Assembly (NCBI RefSeq): GCF_003946245.1
Contig: NZ_RHNN01000013.1
Coordinates: 35,159 to 99,158, forward strand
From: Levilactobacillus cerevisiae
GTDB taxonomy: Bacteria; Bacillota; Bacilli; Lactobacillales; Lactobacillaceae
Length of the DNA stretch: 64,000 nucleotides
Direction of reading: 5' to 3'
Part shown: one piece after another, positions 49,681 to 60,439 of the stretch
Numbering within the stretch: position 1 is the first letter of the stretch
Layout: every line of letters starts with the position of its first letter
Notes under the pieces: generated by a model
The model's input: the letters and a program-made list of their open reading frames with translations, nothing else
Database searches by the model: none
What the model was told of the DNA's origin: nothing
Translations under genes and position numbers: made by a program

Positions 49681-51900
49681 ATGCGGCTAAGAGCGGGAAT
49701 CGTAAGTTTAATGACTTTACTGCTGGCATTGGGATTGTTTGGCTTGCAAGCAACGACAGTTCGGGCAGATTCGACAACTGATTCTGCTACGGACTTTGGT
49801 AATGCGGTGGCGTCAATGCCTGAGGGGCTGAGTATCAAGCAATATTTCACACCGGGGAATTTCACGGGGACCAACTCGGCGACGGTGACGGATGACAAGA
49901 GTAGTACGGATCCGACCCAAGCGGTACGGTTAACCAATGATAAGAACCAGTTGGGGACGATTTGGGCTGACGACGATTATTACTTTGACTTAACGAGAAA
50001 TCAAAAGGCTTCAATGTGGGTCTACTTTGGCAATCGGGGAACTAGTGCCGGTGACGGGATGGCTTTCGTTTTGCAAAATGATCCCCGAGGAACTGCCGCA
50101 ACCTCAACCAAGAGCGCTGACGGGTTACCTGCTAGTGGTGAGTCGTTAGGTGTCTGGGGGTATCCGGATGATTATACGACTAGTGCCACTGGCGGTGTTG
50201 CTAGTCGTGCTATTCAAGCTAGTTGGGCGCTGGAGTTTGATACGTTTCCGAATACGCAGGATCCAAGCTCTAATGTCGCAAATATGACGGACTTTGACTA
50301 CTACAAGGTGAACTTTGGAGCCTCAAAGCCGGAAACCAAGAATCCCCATATTGCGTCCGCCTATCCGGCACAGTCGAGCACTTATTACAGAAGATATTAT
50401 AGCGATAATAATTACGCGACTACCATGAATCATCAAGGGGTCGTTCCGAACGTCACGTCGTTGTCCGATGGTGCATGGCACCATGTTACCATGCAATACA
50501 CGGCACCGACCACGACTGGTGGGAAGGGCAATATGACCTATACGTTTAACGATAAGGACCCGAACACGGGGCAATCCGAAACTGGTGAAAGTAACTCATA
50601 CGAAGTGGATCCAACAAAGCTAACGCCCGCTACCAATCCTGCTTCACCAACGGCTACCATGGCAAAATGGGGATTCACTGGATCCACCGGGGATAACTAC
50701 GAAAATAACCTGGTGGTCTTCGAACAGATTCCTGGATTGGTTGATGCCAGTGCGGCTGCCACGGTTACCGATGTTACCGCGGGCGCGGCCATTCCTAATG
50801 GAGCCACGATTAACGGTGGTGACCGGTTGCGAATGGATTATAACCTGACTTATAACGAAGGCCGGACACCTTGGAAAGCAATTCAAGCGCAAATTAAAGT
50901 GCCCACCGACGTTTCGCTGACGGCGGCTAAGGTCACCTATGCGGATGGCACCACGGAGACGATTCCAATCGATGGCCTGAGCGGGCAGGCGTTGGACTAT
51001 ACCTTGCAGAAAACGTTGGACAACAGCGGTAGTACGGGCAGTGGTGGCGCAACCGCTACAATTTCTTTGTACGGCCGTGCGGATAACGTGGACGCGACGG
51101 TTTCCAGCACCGTCAACACTTTCCGGGGCAGCAATGCCTTGGCGACGGCTGAAGCGGCTGGCTTTACCATTCAGAAATCTACTGGGACCTTGGCCCTAAA
51201 CCTAACGTCTAATTCGACCGTCAGCATGGCGCCAACGGATACGACGACCTTAACGGGGAGCGCATCGTTAACTGGCGCTACCACTAGTTCTGCCTTTACG
51301 CTGCACAGTTCGGTGAACAACGGGGATGAGACGACCACGAAGTTTGACGGGACTGGTAGCTCGCAGACGTTTAGTTCGGTTGTGAAGGGGTCTGACCTTA
51401 AACAAGGGACCAATACGATTGATCTGTACGCGACCGATGACAATGGCGATTCCTCTGGGACCGTCACGGTGACGGTGACTATTGGTGCGCTGGGATTTGG
51501 CACGGTGGCACCGAATAGTTCCTTTGCCGATACGGTTTTGACCGGTCAGGCGACGACGATTGAACGGAATGATGATTGGTCGTTGACCATTGATGATAGT
51601 CGTGGTTCCGGTAGCGGTTGGACGCTGCAAGCCGCCACGACACCGTTTACGGGTAAAAACATACCGGATAATACGCTGAAGGGCAGTCTGGTGTACGTGG
51701 ACAGCAATCACAATACAACCGTGCTCGGTTCGACACCGATGACCGTCATGACCCATGAAAATAACAGTACGGACACGACTACCAACGTCGTGGACGGCTG
51801 GACGGCGGATACGGGCCTGCTGCTGAAGACTAACAGTGATGCCTTGCAGGATGATTATTCTGGGACAGTGACCTGGTCGTTGATCAATGGGGTTAGCTAG
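49681..51900 (+). CDS. L-type lectin / WxL-domain surface protein 3
   Basis: 739 residues: signal peptide to ~29 (TVRAD), MPEGLSIKQYF, lectin domain (~40-350: ASMWVYFGNRG, GDGMAFVLQND, LGVWGY, SWALEFDTFPN, AWHHVTMQY), Ig-like middle, WxL domain with DWSLTI and VTWSLINGVS. Closest to lectin/WxL 2. GGAAGGGAG lies upstream. Probably exported and bound through the DUF916 partner. Confidence 0.9.
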   Translation: MRLRAGIVSLMTLLLALGLFGLQATTVRADSTTDSATDFGNAVASMPEGLSIKQYFTPGNFTGTNSATVTDDKSSTDPTQAVRLTNDKNQLGTIWADDDYYFDLTRNQKASMWVYFGNRGTSAGDGMAFVLQNDPRGTAATSTKSADGLPASGESLGVWGYPDDYTTSATGGVASRAIQASWALEFDTFPNTQDPSSNVANMTDFDYYKVNFGASKPETKNPHIASAYPAQSSTYYRRYYSDNNYATTMNHQGVVPNVTSLSDGAWHHVTMQYTAPTTTGGKGNMTYTFNDKDPNTGQSETGESNSYEVDPTKLTPATNPASPTATMAKWGFTGSTGDNYENNLVVFEQIPGLVDASAAATVTDVTAGAAIPNGATINGGDRLRMDYNLTYNEGRTPWKAIQAQIKVPTDVSLTAAKVTYADGTTETIPIDGLSGQALDYTLQKTLDNSGSTGSGGATATISLYGRADNVDATVSSTVNTFRGSNALATAEAAGFTIQKSTGTLALNLTSNSTVSMAPTDTTTLTGSASLTGATTSSAFTLHSSVNNGDETTTKFDGTGSSQTFSSVVKGSDLKQGTNTIDLYATDDNGDSSGTVTVTVTIGALGFGTVAPNSSFADTVLTGQATTIERNDDWSLTIDDSRGSGSGWTLQAATTPFTGKNIPDNTLKGSLVYVDSNHNTTVLGSTPMTVMTHENNSTDTTTNVVDGWTADTGLLLKTNSDALQDDYSGTVTWSLINGVS

Positions 51901-52375
51901 GGATGTGCGCGACGTATTGTGAGTTAAATGAATTTTAGGGCTATTGGTTGTGTAGGGCCCTTAACTTAATGAAGAGTGAGCAAGAGGAGTCAGAGTGGCG
52001 AAATGCTGCTTTGGCCCCTCCTTTAGTTTGGAAATAAAATGGCAAAAGGGTGCTTACTAAACGTTACATTTCTTATAATAAGGACAAAAATTGTGCTTTT
52101 TACTGATTATTATTGGACGACAAGAATACACGCGAAACACCCTTTAACCGGTTTATCGGGAGCCGGTTTCGTGTATGGATTAATTAGTATTATTTTTATA
52201 ATATCAAACAAATAATGGTATACTGTATTTATTGAAATGAAGGCGTTGACTACGTCTGATGACAAAAGAAAGTTCAATTTAGCAATTAACAAAGCAATCA
52301 CGAGGGGCTTCAATGGACAGCCTGAACCTACCGTGGTTGAAGAATGACGTGGGTGGAAAGTGAGGCTTTCAAGCG

Positions 52376-54733
52376 ATGAGAGCGCGGATGAAGATGATGA
52401 TGGCAGGACTAGTGGTTGTTGCGGGCATGACTGGCTGGGTCCAGGGAACAGTTTCCGCCCGAGCAGCTGTTGGGGATTCAATGGCGACGGTACTGAACAC
52501 GGCGCCACAAGGACTACCGATTAATGCTGATGGCTACTTCACGGAGGGGACCAACAGCAAGAGTACCACGGCCAACGAAGCATCAATTTCAAACGTCACG
52601 ACTCCTGGGGTTGAAGATACCCAAGCCGTTCAGATTTCTAACAGTGCCGATACCGATAGCTGGGGGTCAATCTGGTCCAAAGGGGCTTATTTTGACTTAG
52701 ACAAGAATCAATACCTCTCCGCTTGGATCTATGCAAGTAAAGGATCGGAAAATGATGGACCGGCGGATGGGATGGCAATCGTCCTGCAAAACGGTGGCAC
52801 GAATGCTTATTCCGGCACCGGAGAAGCGCTTGGTACCTGGGGGATGGATAATACCAAGAGCAAAACAGATATTGCCAGTGCAGTAGCTGCTAGCGCCATT
52901 CAAAATAGTTGGGCGTTGGAATTTGACACCAACGTCAATAATTACGATCCAGCAAGCAGTTCAACTCTTGGGAACAATGTTTGGACGCCTGGTGATGCGG
53001 GTGAATTTGATCTTGGTGCTAACAGTACCGTACAGAACGGCGGAACAACGGCAACGGGGATGAGCATCAGTGGCCAGCACATTGCTAGTGGCTATCCGGG
53101 GGACCAGAGTTACTACATCCCTAAAAGTCAGTTCACCTCAACTGGGATGCTTCAGTTTGGTACCTACTATTACTACGAACTCAAACACGACGGCCTGTTG
53201 CAACAAGGAAGTACGTCGTTCATTGCTGATGGCGCTTGGCACCACGTTACCCTGGAATACACGGCGCCAACGGATCCCACTGCAACTGACGCGGCTGGGA
53301 GTATGAAATACACGTACAATGATAAAAATCCAGATACGGGGGCAGCCACACCTAGTAGCGCTCGGAGTGCGACGGTACCCATCAACTTCTCTGAATTTCA
53401 TTTTTCCAACTCTGATCATGAAGTTTATTGGGGCTTTACCGGGTCGACGGGGGCAAGCTCAGAAAACGCGCTGGTTGATTTTGAACAGGTTCCTGGTCAG
53501 GTGCGAGTCAATGCTGGGGCCACGCTGACGAAAATTACCGACAAATCTAAGGATACGGGAACGACCATTAATTCTGGGGATACCGTCTCTGGCGGCTCAA
53601 CCGTGAAACTTGAGTATGATTTTAACTGGGCTGACGGTGATAAGGATTGGACGGGGGTTAACGCGACCCTGAATATTCCGGATGGCATCAAGCTGACTTC
53701 CGGGACTTACCAACGGGACGATGATTCTACGGCAACCAAGATCAGCGACTTAACCGAGTCCAGTGGAAAATTGAAGGTGGCGATGGGAGATTCCGGGATG
53801 ACCCTACTCTCGGGAACCGACGCGACCGATGATAAACAAACATCTGGTAAAATTGTGCTCTACGGAACGGTGGACAACAGTGGCACGACCACCAGTTCCG
53901 ACGCGAAGGTCAGCCAAATAATTGGGACCAACGCGTTAATCCAGGCAACAACGCCGCAATTTAATATTCAGCAGTCCACCATTGGCGTGAACATCGACTC
54001 GGAAACGAGTACGTTAAACGTCAATAAGGGGGATGACGCAACGGTTAAGGGGACCATCGATTTGGCAGATGCAACCACTAGGGCCAGCGATATTTCGTTA
54101 GCCGCGACGTTGGGCGGTAGTGATGCGGATATTAAGAATTTGACGATTGCGGACGACGGTACGGCTAGTCGGGCATTCTCGTTCACGGTCCCCGCCAGCG
54201 AACTAACCACGGCAGGAAATCATGATTTGAGCCTGAAGGCATCGACCGGCGGAACTGATTCAGATCCAGCTACCGCTACGATAACGGTTGGCGACCTGAC
54301 GTTTGGCGACGTTGACACGACTATGACATTTCCAACTACTTTCTTAACGGGGAGCAGTCAGACGTTGAATCGGGACAGCACGGCATTTAATCTGGACGTG
54401 GCTGATTCACGAACGGCGAATTCACCGTGGTATCTCTACGCAACGGCCCAACCAATGACCACTGATTCGGCAACGGATACCGGGCAATATACCTTGGATG
54501 GTGCGCTGATTTATACGGATGCTGATAACAATACGAGCACGCTGTCTAGTACGAATCCCGTTCTGATCGATTCAGGAACGGCCAGTGGCAGCAGTGATGG
54601 TACGGTCACGACGACAAACGCAGCCAACGATTGGCAAAGTGATACCGGTATTCGCCTTCGAGTCAATAGTGGCGCGGTTGTTGGGAGCTACACGGGTGAG
54701 ATTGACTGGGATTTGGTCAACGCACCTAAGTGA
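52376..54733 (+). CDS. L-type lectin / WxL-domain surface protein 4
   Basis: 785 residues: signal peptide to ~31 (SARAA), APQGLPINADGYF, lectin domain (~40-375) with longer insertions than the others (LSAWIYASKG, DGMAIVLQNGG, LGTWGM, SWALEFDTNVN, AWHHVTLEY). The WxL domain keeps the terminal IDWDLVNAPK, but the first motif reads FNLDV, with Phe for Trp. The upstream 51901-52375 holds no gene; it has a weak hairpin near 51990-52025 and AT-rich leader. Confidence 0.88.
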   Translation: MRARMKMMMAGLVVVAGMTGWVQGTVSARAAVGDSMATVLNTAPQGLPINADGYFTEGTNSKSTTANEASISNVTTPGVEDTQAVQISNSADTDSWGSIWSKGAYFDLDKNQYLSAWIYASKGSENDGPADGMAIVLQNGGTNAYSGTGEALGTWGMDNTKSKTDIASAVAASAIQNSWALEFDTNVNNYDPASSSTLGNNVWTPGDAGEFDLGANSTVQNGGTTATGMSISGQHIASGYPGDQSYYIPKSQFTSTGMLQFGTYYYYELKHDGLLQQGSTSFIADGAWHHVTLEYTAPTDPTATDAAGSMKYTYNDKNPDTGAATPSSARSATVPINFSEFHFSNSDHEVYWGFTGSTGASSENALVDFEQVPGQVRVNAGATLTKITDKSKDTGTTINSGDTVSGGSTVKLEYDFNWADGDKDWTGVNATLNIPDGIKLTSGTYQRDDDSTATKISDLTESSGKLKVAMGDSGMTLLSGTDATDDKQTSGKIVLYGTVDNSGTTTSSDAKVSQIIGTNALIQATTPQFNIQQSTIGVNIDSETSTLNVNKGDDATVKGTIDLADATTRASDISLAATLGGSDADIKNLTIADDGTASRAFSFTVPASELTTAGNHDLSLKASTGGTDSDPATATITVGDLTFGDVDTTMTFPTTFLTGSSQTLNRDSTAFNLDVADSRTANSPWYLYATAQPMTTDSATDTGQYTLDGALIYTDADNNTSTLSSTNPVLIDSGTASGSSDGTVTTTNAANDWQSDTGIRLRVNSGAVVGSYTGEIDWDLVNAPK

Positions 54734-54752
54734 AAATTATTATAAGTATTGA

Positions 54753-54786
54753 GAAGCCAGTCATGAGATGTGACTGGCTTCTTTTG
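54753..54786 (+). terminator. Rho-independent terminator after lectin/WxL 4
   Basis: GAAGCCAGTCA pairs with TGACTGGCTTC, followed by TTTT. Confidence 0.87.
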
Positions 54787-55011
54787 ACTAGAAGTAAATC
54801 TTTAACTGCAAAAGACGGGATGACCTAACTTTGCTACAATTCGATATAAATATTGTTATATCAGTATTTAAGCTTTATTTTCAACTTGAATGTGATATAC
54901 TGTCTTCTAAACAGTGATGGGTGTTATTATTACACACGCAATAATATAAAATTATTTGTAAAAGGGCCGTATTTGGGCGGCGATACAGGTAGTTAAGGGG
55001 AGGGATAGCTT

Positions 55012-57252
55012 TTGCGATTTTTGATGATTTGGGTTCTGGTGCTGGGACTAAGCTTTTTGATCATGCTGGCACAACCATTACTAGTCCAGGCCCGAGATTT
55101 TGATCATGACTTCGATGATTTGAATGCGGCTTTGGCATCTGCCCCCCAAGGCATCCCCCTCTCTTACTATTTCGATACGCCTGAATCGGAGACTAACTCC
55201 GCCGTCACGGTGAAGACGACCAACCCGGAAAGTCCCAATACGGAGGCGGTCCAATTGACGAATGGGGCGCATCAATTAGGGACGCTCTGGTCTAACGACA
55301 AGAATACATTTGATTTGAATCGTGATCAGACGGTATCCATGTGGCTTTACTTTGGTCACGGGGGTGCGGCTAGCGAAAAGGGAAACAGTGCCGGCGATGG
55401 CATGGCTTTCGTCCTGCAAAATGATGGTAAGGATGCTAGGACCAAGTTTAAGGGGCAGACATATGGTGAGACCTTAGGCGTATGGGGCGATGATGAGGAC
55501 AATAGCGCAACTCTGCCGGATAATGTGGCGTTCTCTGCGATTCAAAAGAGTTGGGCACTGGAGTTTGATACCTATGTGAACAAAGACAAGACCTACGATG
55601 GTGCCGGGACAACGGGGTCATTTGATACGGACAGTTCGCAAGACAAAATTTTATTTCCCCATATTGCGTCGAACTATCCCGGGAGCTTTTTCAGTTATGA
55701 GAAGCATACGGTCTACCATACCAAGGATGGTAAGCGACCAGGTTGGGACTTTGGAGATTTTACTGACAAAAGATACTACTACTCGCTCAGGCATGAGGGC
55801 CTGATCCAAGGCAAGGATTATAATTTTTTATCTAATGGAAAATGGCATCACTTAACCCTCCGGTATAGCCAAGAGGCAGATGATAATCCGCGCAAGGGGG
55901 AAATGCAGTATACCTTTGACGATAAGGATCCCCAGACCGGTGTGCCGCAGACGGGGGAGTCCCGGACAGTTCAGATTGACAAGGACATCATTGATCCAGG
56001 CGGGCTGGGCACGGCTAGGTGGGGATTTACCGGTTCAACGGGGGGCTATTTTGAGAATAACTTAGTCGTCTTCGACCAAATTCCTGACCTAGTTGATGCC
56101 ACCGCTGAAGTGCATCTGATTGATGTGACGCAGGGCAAGGACCTCACGCCTGCAGCGGATGAGCAGAGTCGTGGTCACGTTACCGAGGGTGACCAAGTCG
56201 CGTTGGACTATAAAGTCTGTTATATCAAAGGAAAGTCTGACTGGCACAATGTGGTGGCGAAGCTCAAACTTCCTAAGCACCTGACCTTTGAGAGTGGGAC
56301 AATCATGCCAGCAGATGGTGGCCAACCACAGCGACTTTCACCAGCAGCGTTGGCCAATCATGAAGTGGCACAACAGATTGCGGACAAATTGGATCAGGAC
56401 CACACGACGGTATACATCCATCTGACGGGAAAGGTTGACGCGGGTCCCGGTTCCGTGGCCCCCGCGACCAGTAACTTCAATGGTACGGAAGCGGTGGAAG
56501 AAGCGACGACACCTGGTTTGGTTGTCGATCCCTTGCTCAAGCTCGCAGTTAAATTAGACGAAACGAACTTGGCAGTTGCGACCGGTCAGTCAGTTGCGGT
56601 TGGTGGGCACGTTGCCATTCTGGATTCGGCTCTGCAAAGTCCCACTGTGACGCTGCAATATGAGCTCAACGGCACAGCGATGCCGACCGAACAGGCATTG
56701 GGTGAGATTGCGGACGGGCAGACCTTTCGAAAGACACTTTCAGCAGCTGATTTGCAGGATGGCAGTAATGAGCTGTGTGTGACCGCAGTTGATGACCAAG
56801 GCAACAAGTCCCTGTCAGTGAAAGTGCACATCTTCAAGGGACAATTGGACTTTGGCACGATTACGAAGGCGGTAAATTTTCACGCTAACTTAACGGGCCA
56901 GGCTACCAAGGTGTATCCCACACAGCCCTTTGACCTAACCGTGGCGGATACGCGCGTCACGGGCAGTTGGCAGCTGTCGGCAAGTGTCGCGCCCTTACAA
57001 ACGACGCAGCAGGCTACCTTGGCGGGACAGTTAGAGTATGTAACACCAACGGAACGACTACCGCTCTCGGCCACACAACAACGGATCGCTACGAAGCCAC
57101 CTGTGGTGGGCGATGCTTTGAAGGCGGTCACCGCCATTGCGGGCAACAAGACGGGTGACCGGGGACTGCTCCTGCAATTACATTCGAGTGCCGTGGTAGG
57201 TCACTATTCAGGTGAGATTACCTGGACCCTGGCCAATACGATTACGGCCTAG
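55012..57252 (+). CDS. L-type lectin / WxL-domain surface protein 5
   Basis: 746 residues; TTG start at 55012 after GGGGAGGG, giving the signal peptide MRFLMIWVLVLGLSFLIM. Then APQGIPLSYYFDTP, lectin domain (~40-350: VSMWLYFGHGG, GDGMAFVLQNDG, LGVWGD, SWALEFDTYVN, KWHHLTLRY), Ig-like middle and a WxL domain with PFDLTV (Phe for Trp) and ITWTLANTIT. The most diverged of the set, with different codon choice and three cysteines, unusual among these secreted proteins. Confidence 0.88.
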   Translation: MRFLMIWVLVLGLSFLIMLAQPLLVQARDFDHDFDDLNAALASAPQGIPLSYYFDTPESETNSAVTVKTTNPESPNTEAVQLTNGAHQLGTLWSNDKNTFDLNRDQTVSMWLYFGHGGAASEKGNSAGDGMAFVLQNDGKDARTKFKGQTYGETLGVWGDDEDNSATLPDNVAFSAIQKSWALEFDTYVNKDKTYDGAGTTGSFDTDSSQDKILFPHIASNYPGSFFSYEKHTVYHTKDGKRPGWDFGDFTDKRYYYSLRHEGLIQGKDYNFLSNGKWHHLTLRYSQEADDNPRKGEMQYTFDDKDPQTGVPQTGESRTVQIDKDIIDPGGLGTARWGFTGSTGGYFENNLVVFDQIPDLVDATAEVHLIDVTQGKDLTPAADEQSRGHVTEGDQVALDYKVCYIKGKSDWHNVVAKLKLPKHLTFESGTIMPADGGQPQRLSPAALANHEVAQQIADKLDQDHTTVYIHLTGKVDAGPGSVAPATSNFNGTEAVEEATTPGLVVDPLLKLAVKLDETNLAVATGQSVAVGGHVAILDSALQSPTVTLQYELNGTAMPTEQALGEIADGQTFRKTLSAADLQDGSNELCVTAVDDQGNKSLSVKVHIFKGQLDFGTITKAVNFHANLTGQATKVYPTQPFDLTVADTRVTGSWQLSASVAPLQTTQQATLAGQLEYVTPTERLPLSATQQRIATKPPVVGDALKAVTAIAGNKTGDRGLLLQLHSSAVVGHYSGEITWTLANTITA

Positions 57253-57256
57253 TGAA

Positions 57257-57311
57257 AAAAGAACCCTTAACTGATGACAGGCGCAACTCGTGCGGGCAGT
57301 TAAGGGTTCCT
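57257..57311 (-). terminator. Terminator of the phosphatase gene, possibly bidirectional
   Basis: GAACCCTTAACTG pairs with CAGTTAAGGGTTC; the T-run follows on the minus strand. It may also stop transcription from the lectin gene. Confidence 0.75.
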
Positions 57312-57323
57312 AACGAATCCGGA

Positions 57324-57785
57324 TTATTTAGAAAGTTCGTCTAACCAGGCTGGTAATGCCTCGGCCAGTTCTTGATAGGTCAACTCAAATTTATGGGTAT
57401 ACCACGGGTCGTCGATAGCTTCGCCTTCACGCCCCGGCAGAATGTCCAAACAGAGTTTAATTTTGGCCTGATCTTCTAGGGTGGGGGCTAGCCGCTGGAG
57501 ATTGTAGACGTTGCTGTGGTCCATGGTAATAATCGTGTCGGCCCAGGCAAAGTCTTCAGCCGTAATCGGCCGTGAACGGTGCTGGCTTGCATCTAGTCCG
57601 TGAGCACGCATGGCTTTCAGTGCCCCGGGATGGGGATGATTGCCTTCTTCTTCGGGACTAGTGGCCACGGAAGCTGAGGTGAACTGATTAGTTAGCTGGC
57701 GTTCCGTAATCAGCTGGTTGAAAATAGCCTCGGCCATGGGAGAACGACAAATGTTGCCAAGACAAACAAAGAGCACGTGTTGCAT
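57324..57785 (-). CDS. Low-molecular-weight protein-tyrosine phosphatase
   Basis: 153 residues with the active-site loop CLGNICRS at residues 8-15 and the general acid in DDPWYT near the C-terminus. Such enzymes act on protein phosphotyrosine, often in exopolysaccharide control, but no tyrosine kinase or eps genes are next to it. AGGAGG precedes the ATG on the minus strand. Monocistronic and divergent from lemA. Confidence 0.92.
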   Translation of the reverse strand: MQHVLFVCLGNICRSPMAEAIFNQLITERQLTNQFTSASVATSPEEEGNHPHPGALKAMRAHGLDASQHRSRPITAEDFAWADTIITMDHSNVYNLQRLAPTLEDQAKIKLCLDILPGREGEAIDDPWYTHKFELTYQELAEALPAWLDELSK

Positions 57786-57888
57786 GTGGTAACCTCCTAA
57801 TTAATGGTAAAGACGGGCGTAGTTGCTGGAGTCCGTCCTTAGCGTTTGTTATGATGAGTGTACCAGAAAAAATAGGAGGAGTGAGCAT

Positions 57889-58464
57889 ATGGTAGCAATT
57901 ATTTTAATCATCGTCCTGGTCTTGCTGGCCGTTTGGTATATTAGTTCTTATAACGGCTTGATTCGGACCCGGACCAATGTGCAAGAGTCGTGGAGTCAGA
58001 TTGACGTGCAAATGAAGCGACGGAATGATTTAATCCCCAACCTGGTTTCGACCACGAAGGGCTACGCCAACTACGAGCAGTCGACGATGAAGAAGGTTGT
58101 TGAGCTGCGGAATCAATTGACGGCTGTTCCGGCGGATGATCACCAACAAACGATGGAAGTGTCCAACCAACTTTCTACCACGTTACGGTCCTTATTTGCC
58201 CTGTCCGAAAACTATCCGGACCTGAAGGCCAACACGCAGTTTACCCAGTTAATGGAAGAGCTGAGCAATACTGAAAACAAGATTGCTTACTCTCGGCAAC
58301 TGTACAACAGTTCCGTTGCTAGCTTAACCGTTAAGATTCAGTCGTTCCCAAGTAACATTGTCGCGAAGATTCACCATTTCCAAGAGAGCGACTACCTGCA
58401 AGTTCCTGAAGAAGAAAAAGTTGCGCCGAAGGTTAACTTCGATGACTTTGGCCAAGATAAGTAG
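57889..58464 (+). CDS. lemA: LemA family protein
   Basis: 191 residues: N-terminal membrane helix (residues 2-21) and a helical bundle with the LemA signature [38 protein letters not shown] just before ATG 57889; the open frame further upstream is spurious. It is followed after 8 bases by htpX, a pairing found in many lactobacilli. Role unclear, possibly in envelope stress. Confidence 0.94.
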   Translation: MVAIILIIVLVLLAVWYISSYNGLIRTRTNVQESWSQIDVQMKRRNDLIPNLVSTTKGYANYEQSTMKKVVELRNQLTAVPADDHQQTMEVSNQLSTTLRSLFALSENYPDLKANTQFTQLMEELSNTENKIAYSRQLYNSSVASLTVKIQSFPSNIVAKIHHFQESDYLQVPEEEKVAPKVNFDDFGQDK

Positions 58465-58472
58465 GCGATAAC

Positions 58473-59363
58473 ATGTTGTATGACCAAATTGCCTCGAATA
58501 AACGTCGCACGGGATACGTCATGTTTGGTTTTGGTGTTCTCGTTTTAGCGCTGGGTGCTGCCCTTGGGTATCTCTTCTGGAATAATTGGCTATCTGGGAC
58601 CATCATTGCGGCCGTAGTCGCGGTGGTGTACATGCTCATCATGATCAGTCAGTCGACCAACGTGGTCATGAGCATGAATCATGCGCGTGAGATTACCGAC
58701 GTCAGTCAGGCACCACAACTGTGGCACTTGATTGAGGACATGGCGCTCGTTGCTCAGGTACCAATGCCCCGGGTCTTTATCATTGATGATGAAAGTCCCA
58801 ATGCGTTTGCGACCGGGAATAATCCCCAACACGCCGCAGTGGCCGTGACCAGTGGCATTATGTCCCGGCTCAACCGTGAAGAGTTGGAAGGCGTGATTGG
58901 TCATGAGATGTCTCACGTCCGCAACTACGATATCCGCCTGCAGACGATTGCTTTGGCCTTGTCCGCTGCAATCGGGTTACTGGTGAATTTTGCCAGCAAC
59001 TGGTTCTGGTGGGGCGGTAGTCGGCGTCGAGATGATCGCGATTCCGGTGGCAACGTGATCGGCATTGTAATTTCGATTTTTCTGGTTATTCTGGCGCCAT
59101 TAGCGGCCAGCATTGCCCAAATGGCGTTGTCCCGGAACCGGGAATATTTGGCGGATGCGTCCAGCGTTGAACTGACGCGGAATCCTCAGGGATTAATCAG
59201 CGCGTTACAGAAGATTGACGATAGTGCACCGATGAAGGAAGCCGACCCAAACAGTGCGGCGCTCTACATTAGTGACCCCTTCAAGCACAAGCAGAAATTT
59301 GCGGACTTGTTTGCGACCCACCCACCGATTGCAGACCGGATTGCCCGGTTGGAAAAAATGTAA
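58473..59363 (+). CDS. htpX: HtpX membrane zinc metalloprotease
   Basis: 296 residues: two N-terminal helices, the M48 zinc motif HEMSH (His144, His148) with Glu145 as catalytic residue, two further helices and the third-ligand region [16 protein letters not shown]. It degrades damaged membrane proteins. Operon with lemA. Confidence 0.95.
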   Translation: MLYDQIASNKRRTGYVMFGFGVLVLALGAALGYLFWNNWLSGTIIAAVVAVVYMLIMISQSTNVVMSMNHAREITDVSQAPQLWHLIEDMALVAQVPMPRVFIIDDESPNAFATGNNPQHAAVAVTSGIMSRLNREELEGVIGHEMSHVRNYDIRLQTIALALSAAIGLLVNFASNWFWWGGSRRRDDRDSGGNVIGIVISIFLVILAPLAASIAQMALSRNREYLADASSVELTRNPQGLISALQKIDDSAPMKEADPNSAALYISDPFKHKQKFADLFATHPPIADRIARLEKM

Positions 59364-59437
59364 AAATAGTGAGCGGTTGGGCACCTTTTCGTAGTACAAT
59401 TAAGTGTGATTGAAACTAGGGGAAAGAGTGTGCAACC

Positions 59438-60223
59438 ATGCGCGGAAATTTTATCTATCTAAGTCTAGAACCCGTGACGAACATGATTTATTCGTTGGGT
59501 ATTTCATCAGCTGATTTTTTGAATGGCGTTCCAGCCATACCAGATCAGCTGCTTTTGCTGAACGAAGAAGCGGGCAACGACGTGGAGATTAATCCGCACA
59601 CGCGCTTGCAGACGGTCACGGGACAAGCACAGATTCGCCGCTACCTGTTAGCGAAGCATGAACATCCCGTCAAGTGGGTAGACTATGCGCACGGGGATGA
59701 CTTGGACTTCTTGTTGCCGAGTGAGATTGCGGAGCTCCTGTACTTGGCGCACATGGAAACCCACTTGCGGACGCCATTTTATGCCAAGCTCCAAAATGAG
59801 TACGCCTATTTGACGTTGCGTGATGGCTTCTATAAGACTTATTATCGGCACCTGTCAGATTTTGATCACGTGCTCGAGGTGAGTATCAAGCGGCATTTAC
59901 GGGCGATGCACAATAACCGTTGGGTATTTGCACGACCATTGGCTATTTCGGACGTGCCACATGAAATCTTGTTGCAGCTAACGCAGGGCCTGATGGACGG
60001 CATGATTGTCGCGTTTGACCAATTGGTTGAACGCCACCGCATCTACGTAATTCCGGTACGGGCCATTACCCATCCAGAGCGGCAGAACACCTGGTATTCG
60101 CAAGAAGAGGTTTACGCGGATTCACGTGAGGTTGCCAGTTTGCGGTATGATTTAGCCACGCGTGAATGGGCATTGAGCATTCACGACAATCAAGTTTTTA
60201 GTGATGTTGGCGATTTAATTTAA
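59438..60223 (+). CDS. Conserved-looking protein of unknown function
   Basis: 261 residues, soluble, no signal peptide, membrane helix or cysteine. Rich in aromatic residues and His, with HMETHLRTPFYAKLQNEYAYLTLRDGFYKTYYRHL as a striking helical region (roughly 108-140, shown in part of the family-like core). I do not recognise a family. GGGGAAAGAG precedes the ATG. It sits alone between htpX and murF on the same strand. Confidence 0.72.
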   Translation: MRGNFIYLSLEPVTNMIYSLGISSADFLNGVPAIPDQLLLLNEEAGNDVEINPHTRLQTVTGQAQIRRYLLAKHEHPVKWVDYAHGDDLDFLLPSEIAELLYLAHMETHLRTPFYAKLQNEYAYLTLRDGFYKTYYRHLSDFDHVLEVSIKRHLRAMHNNRWVFARPLAISDVPHEILLQLTQGLMDGMIVAFDQLVERHRIYVIPVRAITHPERQNTWYSQEEVYADSREVASLRYDLATREWALSIHDNQVFSDVGDLI

Positions 60224-60439
60224 GCTGAATGAGGGGAGCTGGACTGGTGTCTGGCTCTCTTTTTGCGTGGTCGCTGGGGAACTTTTTGCAGGACTTTTAA
60301 GTTAGGTGACGAGATTCCATGGTATAATGTGACTCAGAATCTAATGCGGAACAGGCCGAGTGTGGTAGAAGTATGCTCGGTTAGTAATTGAAACCGAAAC
60401 GGTCAAGGGGATCGTTTCGTTAAATTAGGAGTAGAAAAC

